Notes: generated from the sequence alone by a model not told the origin. A DNA stretch of 64,000 nucleotides from Alphaproteobacteria bacterium LSUCC0719 (GCA_040839025.1 JBFPJN010000001.1:682001-746000); one strand, 5' to 3'; positions 8,533 to 18,739 are shown, counted from the first letter of the stretch. A program made the numbers and translations.

Positions 8533-9793
8533 TACGTCATCAGGTAAAGGTCCACGCCCTCTTCTGTCGGTTGCCGAGGCGCTGAGCCACATACTTGAAG
8601 GTCTGGCACCTTCACAGACCGAAATCTGCACCTTGCATGACATGGGTGGGCATGACGTCAGGGGACGGGTTCTTGCCAGTGACATCGCCGCCAGGTTGAG
8701 CCTGCCACCGGCCGCCGTTTCGGCGATGGATGGCTATGCGGTGAGGGCAGCGGATTGCAAGATTGCAGGTGCAACGCTGACACGGGTTGGTGAATCCGCC
8801 GCTGGCCGGCCGTGGGACGGCAATGTGGGTGTCGGCGAAGCGGTGCGAATCTTCACCGGTGCCGTCATACCGGATGGCGCGGACACAATTCTGCTGCAAG
8901 AGGACGCAACCGCCACCGGCGAGACCGACGGCGCGACCATCACCGTCAATGAAGTGCCACGCGATGGCCAGTTCATCCGCCCGGCCGGGCTGGATGTCAC
9001 CACCGGCGACATGATACTCGCTGCCGGCACGGTGATGTCGGCCCGGCTGATCGCGCTGGCGATATCGGCTGGCCACACCGATGTCAGCCTGTGGCGTAAA
9101 CCGCATGTGGGAATTCTGTCGACTGGTGACGAGCTTGTTACCCCTGGCACCACACCCGGACCGGGTCAGATCATCTCGTCAAACGCGATCTATCTGTCGT
9201 CATTCGTTGCGGCATGTGGGGCAGTGCCCGTGGATCTTGGCATTGCGCGTGACAGGCCCGGCGAAATGCTGGCCTGCGTTCGGCGCGCGAGCGCGCCGCT
9301 GGACCTTGTTGTGACAACCGGCGGGGCCTCGGTCGGCGTGCATGACCATATCGTCAATGATCTGTCGGCAAGCGGTACCGAACTCGGCTTCTGGAAGATC
9401 GCCATGCGACCCGGCAAGCCGCTTATCCATGGCCGGATCGACAACATCCCGCTGCTTGGTCTTCCCGGCAATCCGGTTTCCAGCGCGGTATGCGCCAACA
9501 TCTTTCTGCGGCCCGCCATCGCGAGGCTATGCGGCGGCGATCACACCCCCACGATGATCAGCGCCAGACTGGCTGTTGACCTGCCGGCAAATGACCAGCG
9601 ACAGGATTATCTTCGGGCCACGCTTGCCTATGATCAGCAGGGCCAGCCTGCTGTCACCCCGGCTCGAAAGCAGGACAGTTCAATGATCAGCATCTATGCC
9701 GGCGCAAACGCACTGATTGTCCGCCCTCCCCATGACGCGCCGCGCAAAACAGGGGATCCGGTTATGGTGATGCCTCTCGACCCGCTCCTTTGA
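8519..9793 (+). CDS. moeA: Molybdopterin molybdenumtransferase
   Basis: The protein has 424 residues with the MoeA domains in order. The early segment [12 protein letters not shown] is followed by the MogA-like domain with [19 protein letters not shown] and [10 protein letters not shown], then GLPGNPVSS and the C-terminal domain IV. MoeA inserts molybdate into adenylated molybdopterin. The ATG at 8519 lies inside moaC, with GGGG at a suitable distance; the TTG just before it is ignored. The gene ends about 85 bases before lexA. Confidence 0.95.
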   Translation: MPTSDTSSGKGPRPLLSVAEALSHILEGLAPSQTEICTLHDMGGHDVRGRVLASDIAARLSLPPAAVSAMDGYAVRAADCKIAGATLTRVGESAAGRPWDGNVGVGEAVRIFTGAVIPDGADTILLQEDATATGETDGATITVNEVPRDGQFIRPAGLDVTTGDMILAAGTVMSARLIALAISAGHTDVSLWRKPHVGILSTGDELVTPGTTPGPGQIISSNAIYLSSFVAACGAVPVDLGIARDRPGEMLACVRRASAPLDLVVTTGGASVGVHDHIVNDLSASGTELGFWKIAMRPGKPLIHGRIDNIPLLGLPGNPVSSAVCANIFLRPAIARLCGGDHTPTMISARLAVDLPANDQRQDYLRATLAYDQQGQPAVTPARKQDSSMISIYAGANALIVRPPHDAPRKTGDPVMVMPLDPLL

Positions 9794-9828
9794 TCTCTCT
9801 TTGTTCTTATGTGCTTGCATATGTCCCG

Positions 9829-9854
9829 GAACATTGATAGAACATTATGGGAAC
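9829..9854. promoter_or_regulatory. Two overlapping SOS boxes upstream of lexA
   Basis: Three GAAC half-sites stand at 9829-9832, 9840-9843 and 9851-9854, each pair separated by 7 bases. On the opposite strand this is GTTC-N7-GTTC read twice, sharing the middle half-site. This is the alphaproteobacterial LexA operator. It ends 25 bases before the chosen lexA start, which fits autoregulation. Confidence 0.88.
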
Positions 9855-9879
9855 GATACCGGAATATGTGGAGGCACGG

Positions 9880-10518
9880 ATGCTCACACGCAAGCAGAAG
9901 GAACTTCTGGACTACCTCACCACCCATGCCGAGACGCATGATGTGCCGCCGTCATTCGACGAGATGCGCGATGCGCTGGGTCTGGCGTCGAAATCGGGCA
10001 TTCACCGCCTTGTTTCGGGCCTTGAGGAACGTGGCTATATCCGCCGACTGGCGAACAGGGCGCGCGCCATCGAGATTCTGAAACCGGCATCGAATGCGAT
10101 GGGGGATATCGCTCGCACCGTGGCAAGTGCCGTGGATGCTGTCAGTCTGCCGCTGCTTGGCCGGATTGCGGCCGGCACGCCAATCGAGGCCCTGAGCGAT
10201 CCGTCCAACCAGCTTGAAGTTCCGGCAAGCATGCTAGGCCGGGGAGAGCATTTTGCGCTTGAAATCATTGGAGATTCGATGATCGAGGCTGGCATTCTGG
10301 AAGGCGATACCGTGGTCATAGAACGGTCAAACACCGCCAATCATGGCGAGATTGTCGTGGCCCTGATCCATAAACAGGAAGCCACGCTGAAAACACTCCT
10401 GAAAGAACCCGGCCGCATCGGCCTTCAGGCCGAAAACCCGCGCTATGAAACACGATATTTTCAGACGGATGATGTCGAGGTTCAGGGACGACTTACCGGC
10501 CTGATCAGGAAGTACTGA
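9880..10518 (+). CDS. lexA: LexA repressor, SOS regulator
   Basis: The protein has 212 residues. A winged helix-turn-helix lies at residues 1-65 (MLTRKQKELLDYL, then PSFDEMRDALGLASKSGIHRLV). The self-cleavage site Ala98-Gly99 is in GRIAAGTPIEA. The protease dyad is Ser133 (GDSMIEAG) and Lys171 (EATLK). The ATG at 9880 is preferred to one at 9847: it is preceded by TGGAGG and begins at the conserved N-terminus, and the longer form would run into the operator. Its 3' end overlaps the end of the convergent comEC gene by 37 bases. Confidence 0.96.
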   Translation: MLTRKQKELLDYLTTHAETHDVPPSFDEMRDALGLASKSGIHRLVSGLEERGYIRRLANRARAIEILKPASNAMGDIARTVASAVDAVSLPLLGRIAAGTPIEALSDPSNQLEVPASMLGRGEHFALEIIGDSMIEAGILEGDTVVIERSNTANHGEIVVALIHKQEATLKTLLKEPGRIGLQAENPRYETRYFQTDDVEVQGRLTGLIRKY

Positions 10519-12542
10519 CCGTCGCTTGCGCGTGCCTGCACGCCCTCTTCGGCAAAACGCAGCAGATAGTTTTCCGGCGGTAGACCGGCAAGACTGATCA
10601 GCGGCGTCCCATCACGGCATGGATAATCCGCCTGAACAGTGGCGATGACAAGCTTTGCCCCACTGCGGCAACCGGCACTCAATGCGCGTCGCGCCGTGAC
10701 AATGGCAATGTCCCCCTTGCCCCTGTGGTCAAACATCGCGATCGCGCCGGCGCCGCCTGTGGTGACGGTCTTGCCGGCAAGGCTTCGCATTGCGTTGTCA
10801 GCCAGAAAATCGGACAGCCGCCTGCCACCCAGTGACGTGAACCCCGTCAGCACGCCATCACCACCTGGCATTACGATATGGACATTCTTGCCCCTGGCGA
10901 ACAATACGCCATCCATTGGCGGGCGGACCACAAGACAGACCGCTGTGACGATGGCAAGACAGCCTCCACAGACGGCTCTCTTCACGCCCTGTCCTGTGAG
11001 GCATGTCAACAGACCGAACCCGGCATAGCCCACATTCAGCAGCGCCGGAGGCGGCGGCGTTACAGGCAAGGGTGAAACAGGAAGCGATGAAAACCAGCCG
11101 GCAACCATAACCAATGCGTTGATGCCACCCTGCATCACCAGCACCGGCAGGATCGAGATGAATTCAGGCAGCGGCAACATGTCAGTGATCAGCACGGCCA
11201 GACCCGCCGGCATGATCCACAGACCGGTCAGCGGAATACCAAGCAGATTGGCCATCACCCCCCAGGGGGTGACAACACCGAAATGATAGGCTGTCAACGG
11301 CAGGGTGGCGATACTGGCGATCATCGACGCGGTGACAAGGTCAAGCCCCCACCTGATGAACCTGCCGCCGGAGGCGGTACCGGACTGCCTGTGCCGCCAG
11401 CCTTCAAACCAGATCACAAGCGCCGCCGTTGCCGCAAAGGACAGCTGGAACCCGGCAGAAAACAGAGCCAATGGCGAAAACACAAGAATGGCACCGGCCG
11501 CCAGACCAACATTGCGAACGGTCAGACCAAGCCTGTCCATCAGCCACGCCGCGAGGATCAGCAGTGCCATCAGAAAGGCGCGTATGGCGCTGATCGAAAG
11601 CCCCGAGAGCAGAACATAGCCAAAGCCAGCCATCACGCCGGCAATGGCGGCGAACTTGTGAACAGGAAACCGGCAGGCAACCGATGGCATGAGCGCGGCA
11701 AACCCCCGCAGACATGCGATCAGGCCGAAACACAGCAACCCCATATGGAGCCCCGAAATGGCCAGCAAATGCGCAAGACCCGACCCGCGGAACAGATCAT
11801 AGGTGGCCTCGCTGATGTAGCGCCGGTCGCCAATCAGCAGTGCTGCCGCTATGCCTCCGGCGGGTGCCGTCATGCTGCTTGCGATCCGGTCTGCCCGCGC
11901 CTGGCGATAGGATGACAGACCTGCCGCAAGGCTTTGTCCGAAGCCGCCCTCACGGGGCCGGTCCCTGATGCCGACAACATAGCCGCTTGCCACCACATCG
12001 CGGGCGCGGGCGCGCAGCGAATAGTCGGGCGCACCATGCAGAACCCGCCCAGGTGGCGGATATATGCGCGCCACCACGCGCACCATATCGCCTGCCCGCG
12101 GTATCATCTCGACAGGTCGCACTGACAGCCTGACAATCCTGCCCTCGAGATAAGGGGCAATATCAGCCGGACCATCGATGATGTCGCCAACGCGAAGCCA
12201 CATTCGCAACCGTCTGTCAAACCGGCCATCGACATGTTCGATCGTGCCGACCACATCAATCCGCCCCGCCCTGTCTCCAAGGCCCGATGGCAGCTGAGCG
12301 ATATGCAGCATCGCTGACAGCACGCCCGCCAGACACCAGCCAAGCGCCACCATCATCGGCTGCCAGCGTATCAGCCCGCCGACCGGGCGAAGCCCCATCA
12401 CGGCGGCGATGACAAAGCCACAGCCCACGGCAATGGCAATTGGGATTGATGCCAGCATGTCGTGATGGATGGTGGCGAATGCCACCCCGGCCATCATGAC
12501 CCCGACATAGACAAGGATTCGTCGTTCCGGTATCAGCCGCAT
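10482..12542 (-). CDS. comEC: ComEC/Rec2-family inner-membrane DNA channel protein
   Basis: This is a roughly 686-residue polytopic membrane protein. An N-terminal membrane pair and a DUF4131-like periplasmic domain are followed by the ComEC competence core with GLAHLLAISGLHMGLL and RAFLMALLILAAWLMDR. A soluble tail of about 150 residues is a short relic of the metallo-hydrolase-like domain, without a clear HxHxDH motif. ComEC carries one strand of incoming DNA across the inner membrane in natural transformation. The ATG at 12542 has GAGGGG upstream; a start at 12632 would add 30 basic residues. It diverges from gltX. Confidence 0.88.
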   Translation of the reverse strand: MRLIPERRILVYVGVMMAGVAFATIHHDMLASIPIAIAVGCGFVIAAVMGLRPVGGLIRWQPMMVALGWCLAGVLSAMLHIAQLPSGLGDRAGRIDVVGTIEHVDGRFDRRLRMWLRVGDIIDGPADIAPYLEGRIVRLSVRPVEMIPRAGDMVRVVARIYPPPGRVLHGAPDYSLRARARDVVASGYVVGIRDRPREGGFGQSLAAGLSSYRQARADRIASSMTAPAGGIAAALLIGDRRYISEATYDLFRGSGLAHLLAISGLHMGLLCFGLIACLRGFAALMPSVACRFPVHKFAAIAGVMAGFGYVLLSGLSISAIRAFLMALLILAAWLMDRLGLTVRNVGLAAGAILVFSPLALFSAGFQLSFAATAALVIWFEGWRHRQSGTASGGRFIRWGLDLVTASMIASIATLPLTAYHFGVVTPWGVMANLLGIPLTGLWIMPAGLAVLITDMLPLPEFISILPVLVMQGGINALVMVAGWFSSLPVSPLPVTPPPPALLNVGYAGFGLLTCLTGQGVKRAVCGGCLAIVTAVCLVVRPPMDGVLFARGKNVHIVMPGGDGVLTGFTSLGGRRLSDFLADNAMRSLAGKTVTTGGAGAIAMFDHRGKGDIAIVTARRALSAGCRSGAKLVIATVQADYPCRDGTPLISLAGLPPENYLLRFAEEGVQARASDGQYFLIRPVSRP

Positions 12543-12660
12543 GACGGTTTCCCCTCGCCTTTCCGGCAACCATTGCTTAGGATGCCGCCAGTTTTCCAGA
12601 CCGCGACAAGGTGCGTTCCGCACCCTCGGCAAAAGCCTATCAGCGAGGCCTTAACAGACC

Positions 12661-14031
12661 ATGAATGTTGTCACCCGTTTTGCTCCCTCACCGACCGGCT
12701 TTCTTCACATCGGCGGCGCGCGAACGGCCCTGTTCAACTGGCTGTTCGCACGTCATCATGGCGGCAAGTACCTGCTGCGGATTGAAGATACCGATCACCA
12801 GCGCTCAACAAGCGAAGCCATAGACGCCATCCATGATGGCCTGTCATGGCTTGGGCTTGAAGGTGACGAGCCCGCCATCAGCCAGTCAGCCCGTGCTTCG
12901 CGCCATGCCGAAATCGCGGCCGAACTTGTTGCCCGGGGCGCGGCCTACAGATGCTATCTGTCGGAGGATGAGCTTGCCTCGCTTCGCGACGAGGCCCGCG
13001 CCACCGGCGTGCCTGTCCGCTCGCCCTGGCGGGATCGAAGCGACGCTCCGAATGCCCCGTTTGTGGTTCGCATGCGCATGCCGGACGCAGGTGAGATGAC
13101 AATCGATGATGCTGTTCAGGGCCAGGTCACGATCCAGAACCAGACACTCGACGACATGGTGATCCTGCGTGCTGACGGGACGCCAACCTACATGCTTGCC
13201 GTCGTAGTGGATGATCACGATATGGGGATCACGCATGTGATCCGGGGCGATGACCACCTGAACAACGCCTTTCGCCAGACCATGGTCTATCGTGGCATGG
13301 ACTGGGATGTTCCGGTCTTCGCCCATATCCCGCTGATTCATGGTGCCGATGGCGCCAAACTTTCAAAGCGGCATGGCGCACTCGGGGTTGATGCCTATCG
13401 CGACATGGGATTCCTGCCGCAGGCTGTCGCCAACTATCTGCTCCGGCTGGGCTGGAGTCATGGTGATGACGAGATCATTTCCCGCGACAATGCCATCGCC
13501 TGGTTTGACCTGAAACAGGTTGGCAAATCACCGGCGCGCTTCGACTTTGACAAGCTTGCGGATGTAAACAGCCATTATCTGCGCGATCTGGAGGCCGATA
13601 CCGTCTGGGATCTCATCTCGCCGAATCTTGAAGCCACAAGTCCAGCTGCCCGTGACAGGATCACCCGGTTGATGCCGCTTCTCGCCGAGCGTGCAAAAAC
13701 CCATCTGGAAATCGCCGAAAGCGTCGGCTACCTGCTCCATGACGGTGCGCCACCGATACAGGAAGATGCGGCAGGTCTTCTTGATGACACCGCCAAGGCA
13801 CGGCTTCTGGCACTTGTCGAAGACCTTCCCGACGCGCCGTGGAGCGCCGAATCACTCGCCGCCTTCCTCAAGGAATGGCTTGGTGCCAATGATCTGAAAA
13901 TGAAGGATATCGGCCTGCCATTGCGGGCCGCGCTGACGGGAACCCGGCAGTCACCGTCAATCACCGACGTGATGGCTGCGCTTGGCCCGCAGGAAAGTGA
14001 AAAACGCGTCCGAGAAACTTGCAAAATCTAG
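12661..14031 (+). CDS. gltX: Glutamyl-tRNA synthetase
   Basis: This is a class I aminoacyl-tRNA synthetase of 456 residues. The first signature is FAPSPTGFLHIGGARTALFN, with the HIGG form of HIGH at residues 16-19, and the second is KLSKRHGA. Length and domain order (Rossmann fold, stem-contact fold, helical anticodon-binding part) are normal. The ribosome site before 12661 is weak. Alphaproteobacteria often have two GltX paralogues with different tRNA preference, and which one this is cannot be told here. gltA follows on the same strand. Confidence 0.95.
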   Translation: MNVVTRFAPSPTGFLHIGGARTALFNWLFARHHGGKYLLRIEDTDHQRSTSEAIDAIHDGLSWLGLEGDEPAISQSARASRHAEIAAELVARGAAYRCYLSEDELASLRDEARATGVPVRSPWRDRSDAPNAPFVVRMRMPDAGEMTIDDAVQGQVTIQNQTLDDMVILRADGTPTYMLAVVVDDHDMGITHVIRGDDHLNNAFRQTMVYRGMDWDVPVFAHIPLIHGADGAKLSKRHGALGVDAYRDMGFLPQAVANYLLRLGWSHGDDEIISRDNAIAWFDLKQVGKSPARFDFDKLADVNSHYLRDLEADTVWDLISPNLEATSPAARDRITRLMPLLAERAKTHLEIAESVGYLLHDGAPPIQEDAAGLLDDTAKARLLALVEDLPDAPWSAESLAAFLKEWLGANDLKMKDIGLPLRAALTGTRQSPSITDVMAALGPQESEKRVRETCKI

Positions 14032-14130
14032 CTTTTCGGGCTAATCAAGGGCTCCCCCATGCAGCGCGCCACCGGGTCACGTATCGCTGGCGTTTCCACA
14101 GAATATTGCCACGTTGAATCGAGGACAGGC

Positions 14131-15438
14131 ATGGCCATGAATAACGACCCAAAGAAAACAGTCACCCTGACGGACAATGAGTCCGGAAACAGCGTCACGC
14201 TGCCGGTGATCGGCGGCACCATTGGCCCGGATGTTCTCGACATCCGCAAGCTGTATGGCGAAACAGGGATGTTTACTTTCGATCCGGGCTATGGAGCCAC
14301 CGGGTCCTGCCTGTCAGGCTTGACCTATATCGATGGTGACGAAGGCGTTCTGCTGCATCGCGGATATCCGATCGAGGAACTTGCCAACCAGTCTGATTTC
14401 CTTGAGGTTGCCTACCTTCTGCTGGAAGGCGAACTTCCGAATAAAACCCAGAAAGCGGACTTTGACGACGCGATCACGCGCCACACCATGGTCCATGAGC
14501 AACTGTCGATTTTCTTCCGCGGCTTCCGCCGTGATGCGCACCCGATGGCCATTATGTGCGGCGTGGTTGGTGCCCTGTCGGCCTTCTATCATGACTCGAC
14601 AGACATCCATGATCCTGTTCAGCGGACAATCGCATCTCGTCGCTTGATTGCAAAGATCCCGACACTGGCCGCGATGGCGTTCAAATATTCGCTCGGCCAG
14701 CCGTTCAATTACCCGCGCAACAACCTGTCCTATGCCGAAAACTTCCTTCATATGTGCTTTGCCGTGCCGGCAGAGGATTATGAGGTGAACCCGATCCTGG
14801 CCAGCGCGATGGACAAGATCTTCATTCTTCATGCGGATCATGAACAGAATGCCTCGACATCGACCGTTCGGCTAGCAGGGTCGTCGGGTGCAAACCCGTT
14901 CGCCTGTATTGCTGCCGGCATCGCCTCGCTGTGGGGACCGGCACATGGCGGCGCGAATGAAGCTGTGCTGAACATGCTGAACGAGATCGGCCACAAGGAT
15001 AATATTCCCGAATTCGTCGCCCGCGCGCGCGACCGCGATGACCCGTTCCGCCTGTTCGGCTTCGGACATCGCGTCTACAAGAATTTTGATCCACGGGCCA
15101 AGGTACTTCGCGAGACATGCCACCAGGTTCTTGATGATCTTGGTGTTGAGGATCCGCTTCTTGAACTTGCTATGGCACTTGAGGATATTGCCCTTAAGGA
15201 TCAGTATTTCATCGATAAAAAGCTGTATCCTAATGTTGATTTCTATTCGGGAATCATCCTCAAGGCTATGGGGTTCCCAACCTCGATGTTCACCGTTCTG
15301 TTCGCTGTTGCCCGCACCGTCGGGTGGATTGCACAATGGAACGAGATGATCACCGACCCGATGCAGCGTATCGGCAGACCGCGCCAGCTTTACACCGGTC
15401 CGGCACAACGCTCCTTCGTAAGCGTCGACAAGCGCTGA
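14131..15438 (+). CDS. gltA: Citrate synthase (type II)
   Basis: The protein has 435 residues. Catalytic segments are [10 protein letters not shown] (His), [14 protein letters not shown] (His) and NVDFYSGII (Asp). The N-terminal beta-domain ([19 protein letters not shown]) marks the hexameric, NADH-regulated type II form of Gram-negative bacteria. It condenses acetyl-CoA and oxaloacetate at the entry to the citric acid cycle. The ATG at 14131 has GAGGA upstream; the in-frame start at 14059 would add 24 unconserved residues. It converges with lpxB, and the gap is only 30 bases. Confidence 0.96.
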   Translation: MAMNNDPKKTVTLTDNESGNSVTLPVIGGTIGPDVLDIRKLYGETGMFTFDPGYGATGSCLSGLTYIDGDEGVLLHRGYPIEELANQSDFLEVAYLLLEGELPNKTQKADFDDAITRHTMVHEQLSIFFRGFRRDAHPMAIMCGVVGALSAFYHDSTDIHDPVQRTIASRRLIAKIPTLAAMAFKYSLGQPFNYPRNNLSYAENFLHMCFAVPAEDYEVNPILASAMDKIFILHADHEQNASTSTVRLAGSSGANPFACIAAGIASLWGPAHGGANEAVLNMLNEIGHKDNIPEFVARARDRDDPFRLFGFGHRVYKNFDPRAKVLRETCHQVLDDLGVEDPLLELAMALEDIALKDQYFIDKKLYPNVDFYSGIILKAMGFPTSMFTVLFAVARTVGWIAQWNEMITDPMQRIGRPRQLYTGPAQRSFVSVDKR

Positions 15439-15468
15439 TCAGCCACCCTGCCGACCCTTGCGCCAGGC

Positions 15469-16638
15469 TTAAACCTTGGGTGGTGACAGCCACCCTGCAA
15501 GGGCGCGTGTCACATTGTCCTCAAAGCTGTCGGAAGTGCCGCGAAGGATCCGCCGCAATTCATCCGCGTGCTGTCTTGCGCGCGGCGTAGCCTCATTGTC
15601 ATTCAGCACCTTCAGCATTGCCCGCGTCATCTCGCCTGGTGTCGCCGCTTGCTGGAACAGGAAGGGATATACCTGCCGGTCCAGAATGGCGTTGGGAAGG
15701 ATCACCCTGTCCATCCTGACAAGACGCCGTCCAATGGCGGCCGACAGGCCGGATGTGATGTAACAGCTGACACCCGGAACACCATAGAGCGCTGTCTGAA
15801 GGGTCACTGTGCCTGAAGCCGCGAGGACGGCATCGCCGTGCCCAAGGGCGCGGAACAGCGCGCCCTCCTCCGCGTCGAGCGTGACCACAGGTGAAAGGCC
15901 CGGAACCTCGCCGAGGACAGCCTCTATATCAGCACGCATGAGTGGCAGGGTGGGAATTGTCGCCGTGATCTGCGGATGGGTGTCACGCAGATGGTGCAGG
16001 GTCTGCAGCATGGGCCGCAGCAAATGCTGGATTTCCGAGCGCCGGCTTCCCGGCAGAATCACAAGATGCGGCCTGTCCCCGTCATCTGCAGGCGGTCTGC
16101 GCGGGCTGTCATAGGCCGGATTGAAGGCCTCGGGATGACCAATGAAATGCGCCTCGACGCCAAGCGGCAGGAAATAGTCCGGCTCGAACGGGAACAGACA
16201 CAGCAACCCGTCCACGGCCCTTGCAACGCGATGACGCCGCCATGCACCCCAGGCCCATACCGTTGGCGCCACAACGTGAATAATCGGCGCTGACCAGCCT
16301 GCTGTTGCCATGCGGCGGCGTAGCCGCGCCGCCAGACGCAACGAGAATCCCTTTACATCCACGGTGATGACAAGACGTGGCCTGGCGGCGACAATGTCCT
16401 CGACAAGCCTGTCGGCAAATTTTGACAGTCTTGGGTAAGCGGCCAGAGCCGACCCGAATCCCATGACAGTCAACTGGTCCATATTGTGGCTGGATTTCAA
16501 CCCTTCGGCGCGCATGGAGGGCCCGCCAACCCCAATCCAGCTTTGTGGCCCATAGCCGGCTTCAACCGCGCGCATCAGGCTGGCTGCCAGCCTGTCGCCG
16601 GATGGCTCGCCAGCCAGGATAAAGACAGGTGCCGTCAA
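15469..16638 (-). CDS. lpxB: Lipid-A-disaccharide synthase
   Basis: The protein has 389 residues and GT19 family features: LAGEPSGDRLAASL at the start, WIGVGGPSM, and VAPTVWAWGAWR and LPGSRRSEI further on. It joins UDP-diacylglucosamine and lipid X into the lipid A disaccharide at the inner membrane. The start codon is TTG at 16638, which overlaps the lpxI stop as TTGA, so it is probably translated by ribosomes that finish lpxI. It is the last gene of the minus-strand envelope cluster. Confidence 0.95.
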   Translation of the reverse strand: MTAPVFILAGEPSGDRLAASLMRAVEAGYGPQSWIGVGGPSMRAEGLKSSHNMDQLTVMGFGSALAAYPRLSKFADRLVEDIVAARPRLVITVDVKGFSLRLAARLRRRMATAGWSAPIIHVVAPTVWAWGAWRRHRVARAVDGLLCLFPFEPDYFLPLGVEAHFIGHPEAFNPAYDSPRRPPADDGDRPHLVILPGSRRSEIQHLLRPMLQTLHHLRDTHPQITATIPTLPLMRADIEAVLGEVPGLSPVVTLDAEEGALFRALGHGDAVLAASGTVTLQTALYGVPGVSCYITSGLSAAIGRRLVRMDRVILPNAILDRQVYPFLFQQAATPGEMTRAMLKVLNDNEATPRARQHADELRRILRGTSDSFEDNVTRALAGWLSPPKV

Positions 16639-17447
16639 ATTCCAACCACCGTCAGCTTCAGCTCTTCAGCAATGTCAGCAAGTTCCTCTGGCGCAGCCGC
16701 CAGCATTACCGCCTGTGCCTGCAACGCCAGCACGCCAACACCCGCCGCTGCGGCCTGGCGCAATGTTTCTACACCGACAACCGGCACATCCAGCCTGTCA
16801 TCCTGCCCGATCTTCCTGCATTTGACAAAAACCGCGGCTGGCGCTGTTGCATCCAGAAGTGCGGCAGCGCGCGCCAGCATCGCGTCGGTTCCTTCAGCAG
16901 CCTCGATGGCAATCACCCGCTGATCCTGAATGATGGCCGATTGCCCGACATCATGATCCCCAAGCGCGGACAACACGGCAACGCCAAGATCGATATCCGG
17001 CTGCATGTCGGGGTCAAGGGCACCGGCAAGAACGCCCGGTGGCATGCTGGCCCGCGTCATCAGCCTGTCCGGGGCGATGGTTTCGATCCCGGCTTCAGCA
17101 AAATAACCGGCAATGGCCCGAAGCAGAGCGTCGTCGCCGCGCCCCACCACCTTTGCAAGTATTTTCACCGCCGCGGCATCCGGCTTCAGCTGGGCCAGTG
17201 ACGGCCGACGAATCTTGCCTGCCATAACCACACTGGTGCATCCATTCTCGACAAGCAGATCACGTGTCCGGCCAATCGCGCCGAGCGGAACGACCACGGT
17301 CTGATAGCCGGAAAACACCGCATCCGCCTGCCCGTCCACCGCAAAGATCACCACATCATGGCCCTGATGTCGGGCACTGTCCGCAAGCGCCTGCGGCAGG
17401 CTGCCCTGACCCGCAATGACTGCCAGTTTGCCGACCCTGCGATCCAT
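16635..17447 (-). CDS. lpxI: UDP-2,3-diacylglucosamine pyrophosphatase, LpxI type
   Basis: The protein has 270 residues with the two LpxI (formerly DUF1009) segments KLAVIAGQGSLPQALADS at the start and GIETIAPDRLM with TDAMLARAA further on. LpxI cuts UDP-diacylglucosamine to lipid X and replaces LpxH in Alphaproteobacteria. The ATG at 17447 shares one base with the lpxA stop (TGATG) and has AGGGGT upstream. An in-frame TTG at 17450 is less likely. Position between lpxA and lpxB agrees with the function. Confidence 0.94.
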   Translation of the reverse strand: MDRRVGKLAVIAGQGSLPQALADSARHQGHDVVIFAVDGQADAVFSGYQTVVVPLGAIGRTRDLLVENGCTSVVMAGKIRRPSLAQLKPDAAAVKILAKVVGRGDDALLRAIAGYFAEAGIETIAPDRLMTRASMPPGVLAGALDPDMQPDIDLGVAVLSALGDHDVGQSAIIQDQRVIAIEAAEGTDAMLARAAALLDATAPAAVFVKCRKIGQDDRLDVPVVGVETLRQAAAAGVGVLALQAQAVMLAAAPEELADIAEELKLTVVGI

Positions 17448-18250
17448 CAAGACCCCTGTCTTGAGGCAGCCTGGCAGACACCATTCTTACCTGCATCTTC
17501 CAGGAAAGCGAAAATCTGTGCGGCTTCGGCACTGCCATCATAGGACAGGCGCGCCGTATCAAGACGGTCTTTGAACAGGCCATCGCCACGAAACAGCTCG
17601 CGATACAGGCTGCGAAGCCGCGAGACGCTCTCGTCGGCAAAGCCGCGGCGGCTCATCCCGATCACATTGATCCCGGTCAGACAGGCGCGATTGCCAACCG
17701 CGATGCCAAACGGAATCACATCGCTGTCGACCGCTGTCTGCGAGGCAATCATGGCATGGTCACCGACCCGGCACCATTGCTGGACCGTGGCGAACCCTCC
17801 CATCATCACGTGGTTGCCGATCTTGGCATGCCCGCCAAGCGACGCGTTATTGGCAAAGATGACATGATCCCCGACCACACAATCATGCGCCACATGCGAG
17901 GCCACCAGAAACAAGCCATGATTGCCAACGCGCGTGCGCATGGAATCGATAGCGGTGCCGGGATGCATGGTGACATGTTCCCTGATCACACAGTGATGCC
18001 CGATCTCGAGCGTTGAATCCTCGCCGGCAAAGCGCGTGTGTTGCGGCGGTGCGCCCAGAACGGCAAAGGGATACACCTCGCTGTCCGCGCCAAGCATTGT
18101 CCGCCCCTCGATGACAACATGGGCGTGCAACGTCACTCTGTCGCCAAGCACCGCATGCTGTCCAACCACACAATAGGGACCAATGCTGACCTGTTCGCCG
18201 AGTGTGGCACCGGGGTCGACAATCGCAGTCGGGTGGATGGAAACGGTCAT
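17447..18250 (-). CDS. lpxA: UDP-N-acetylglucosamine O-acyltransferase
   Basis: This 267-residue protein is a left-handed beta-helix built from hexapeptide repeats (IHPTAIVDPGATLGEQVSIG and many more). The catalytic histidine is in VASHVAHDC. A helical tail forms the last 70 residues. It performs the first acyl transfer of lipid A synthesis from acyl-ACP. It starts 27 bases after fabZ and overlaps lpxI by one base. Confidence 0.96.
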   Translation of the reverse strand: MTVSIHPTAIVDPGATLGEQVSIGPYCVVGQHAVLGDRVTLHAHVVIEGRTMLGADSEVYPFAVLGAPPQHTRFAGEDSTLEIGHHCVIREHVTMHPGTAIDSMRTRVGNHGLFLVASHVAHDCVVGDHVIFANNASLGGHAKIGNHVMMGGFATVQQWCRVGDHAMIASQTAVDSDVIPFGIAVGNRACLTGINVIGMSRRGFADESVSRLRSLYRELFRGDGLFKDRLDTARLSYDGSAEAAQIFAFLEDAGKNGVCQAASRQGS

Positions 18251-18277
18251 GGCTTCACTTTCGACAGAAACAGGTAA

Positions 18278-18736
18278 TCAGCGCTGCGGGTCAACAATCA
18301 TGGCGGCAAACTCCGCTTCCGATGTTTTCACCCCGTCAACCGTAGCATGACCGGTGAATTTCCATAGGGGGCCGCGCGCACTGACCTTCTCGACATGCAG
18401 TTTCAAAAGCGCGCCTGGGCGAACTGGTTTGCGAAACTTCACCTTGTCGATGGTGGCAAAGAACACAAGCTTGTCATCGGTTTCATTCCCAAGCGTTACA
18501 CTTGCCAGGCAGGCGGCGGTCTGTGCCATCGCCTCGACAATCAGCACACCCGGCATGATTGGATAATCCGGAAAATGCCCGGCAAAGAACGGCTCCCCGA
18601 TACTGACCATCTTTATGCCGACAGCGCTGGTGTCATGGACAATATCTTCGACACGCTCAATCAACAGCATTGGTGGCCGGTGGGGAATCCGTTTCTGGAT
18701 CTGATCAATATCAAGCTCGGTGATCTGCTCGGTCAT
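18278..18736 (-). CDS. fabZ: 3-hydroxyacyl-ACP dehydratase
   Basis: The protein has 152 residues and a single hot-dog fold. The catalytic His is in FFAGHFPDYPIMPG and the Glu in LIVEAMAQTA. IPHRPPMLLIERV near residue 16 is also typical. FabZ removes water from 3-hydroxyacyl-ACP and competes with LpxA and LpxD for the same acyl donors, which explains its place between their genes. It begins 3 bases after the lpxD stop. Confidence 0.96.
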   Translation of the reverse strand: MTEQITELDIDQIQKRIPHRPPMLLIERVEDIVHDTSAVGIKMVSIGEPFFAGHFPDYPIMPGVLIVEAMAQTAACLASVTLGNETDDKLVFFATIDKVKFRKPVRPGALLKLHVEKVSARGPLWKFTGHATVDGVKTSEAEFAAMIVDPQR

Positions 18737-18739
18737 AGA

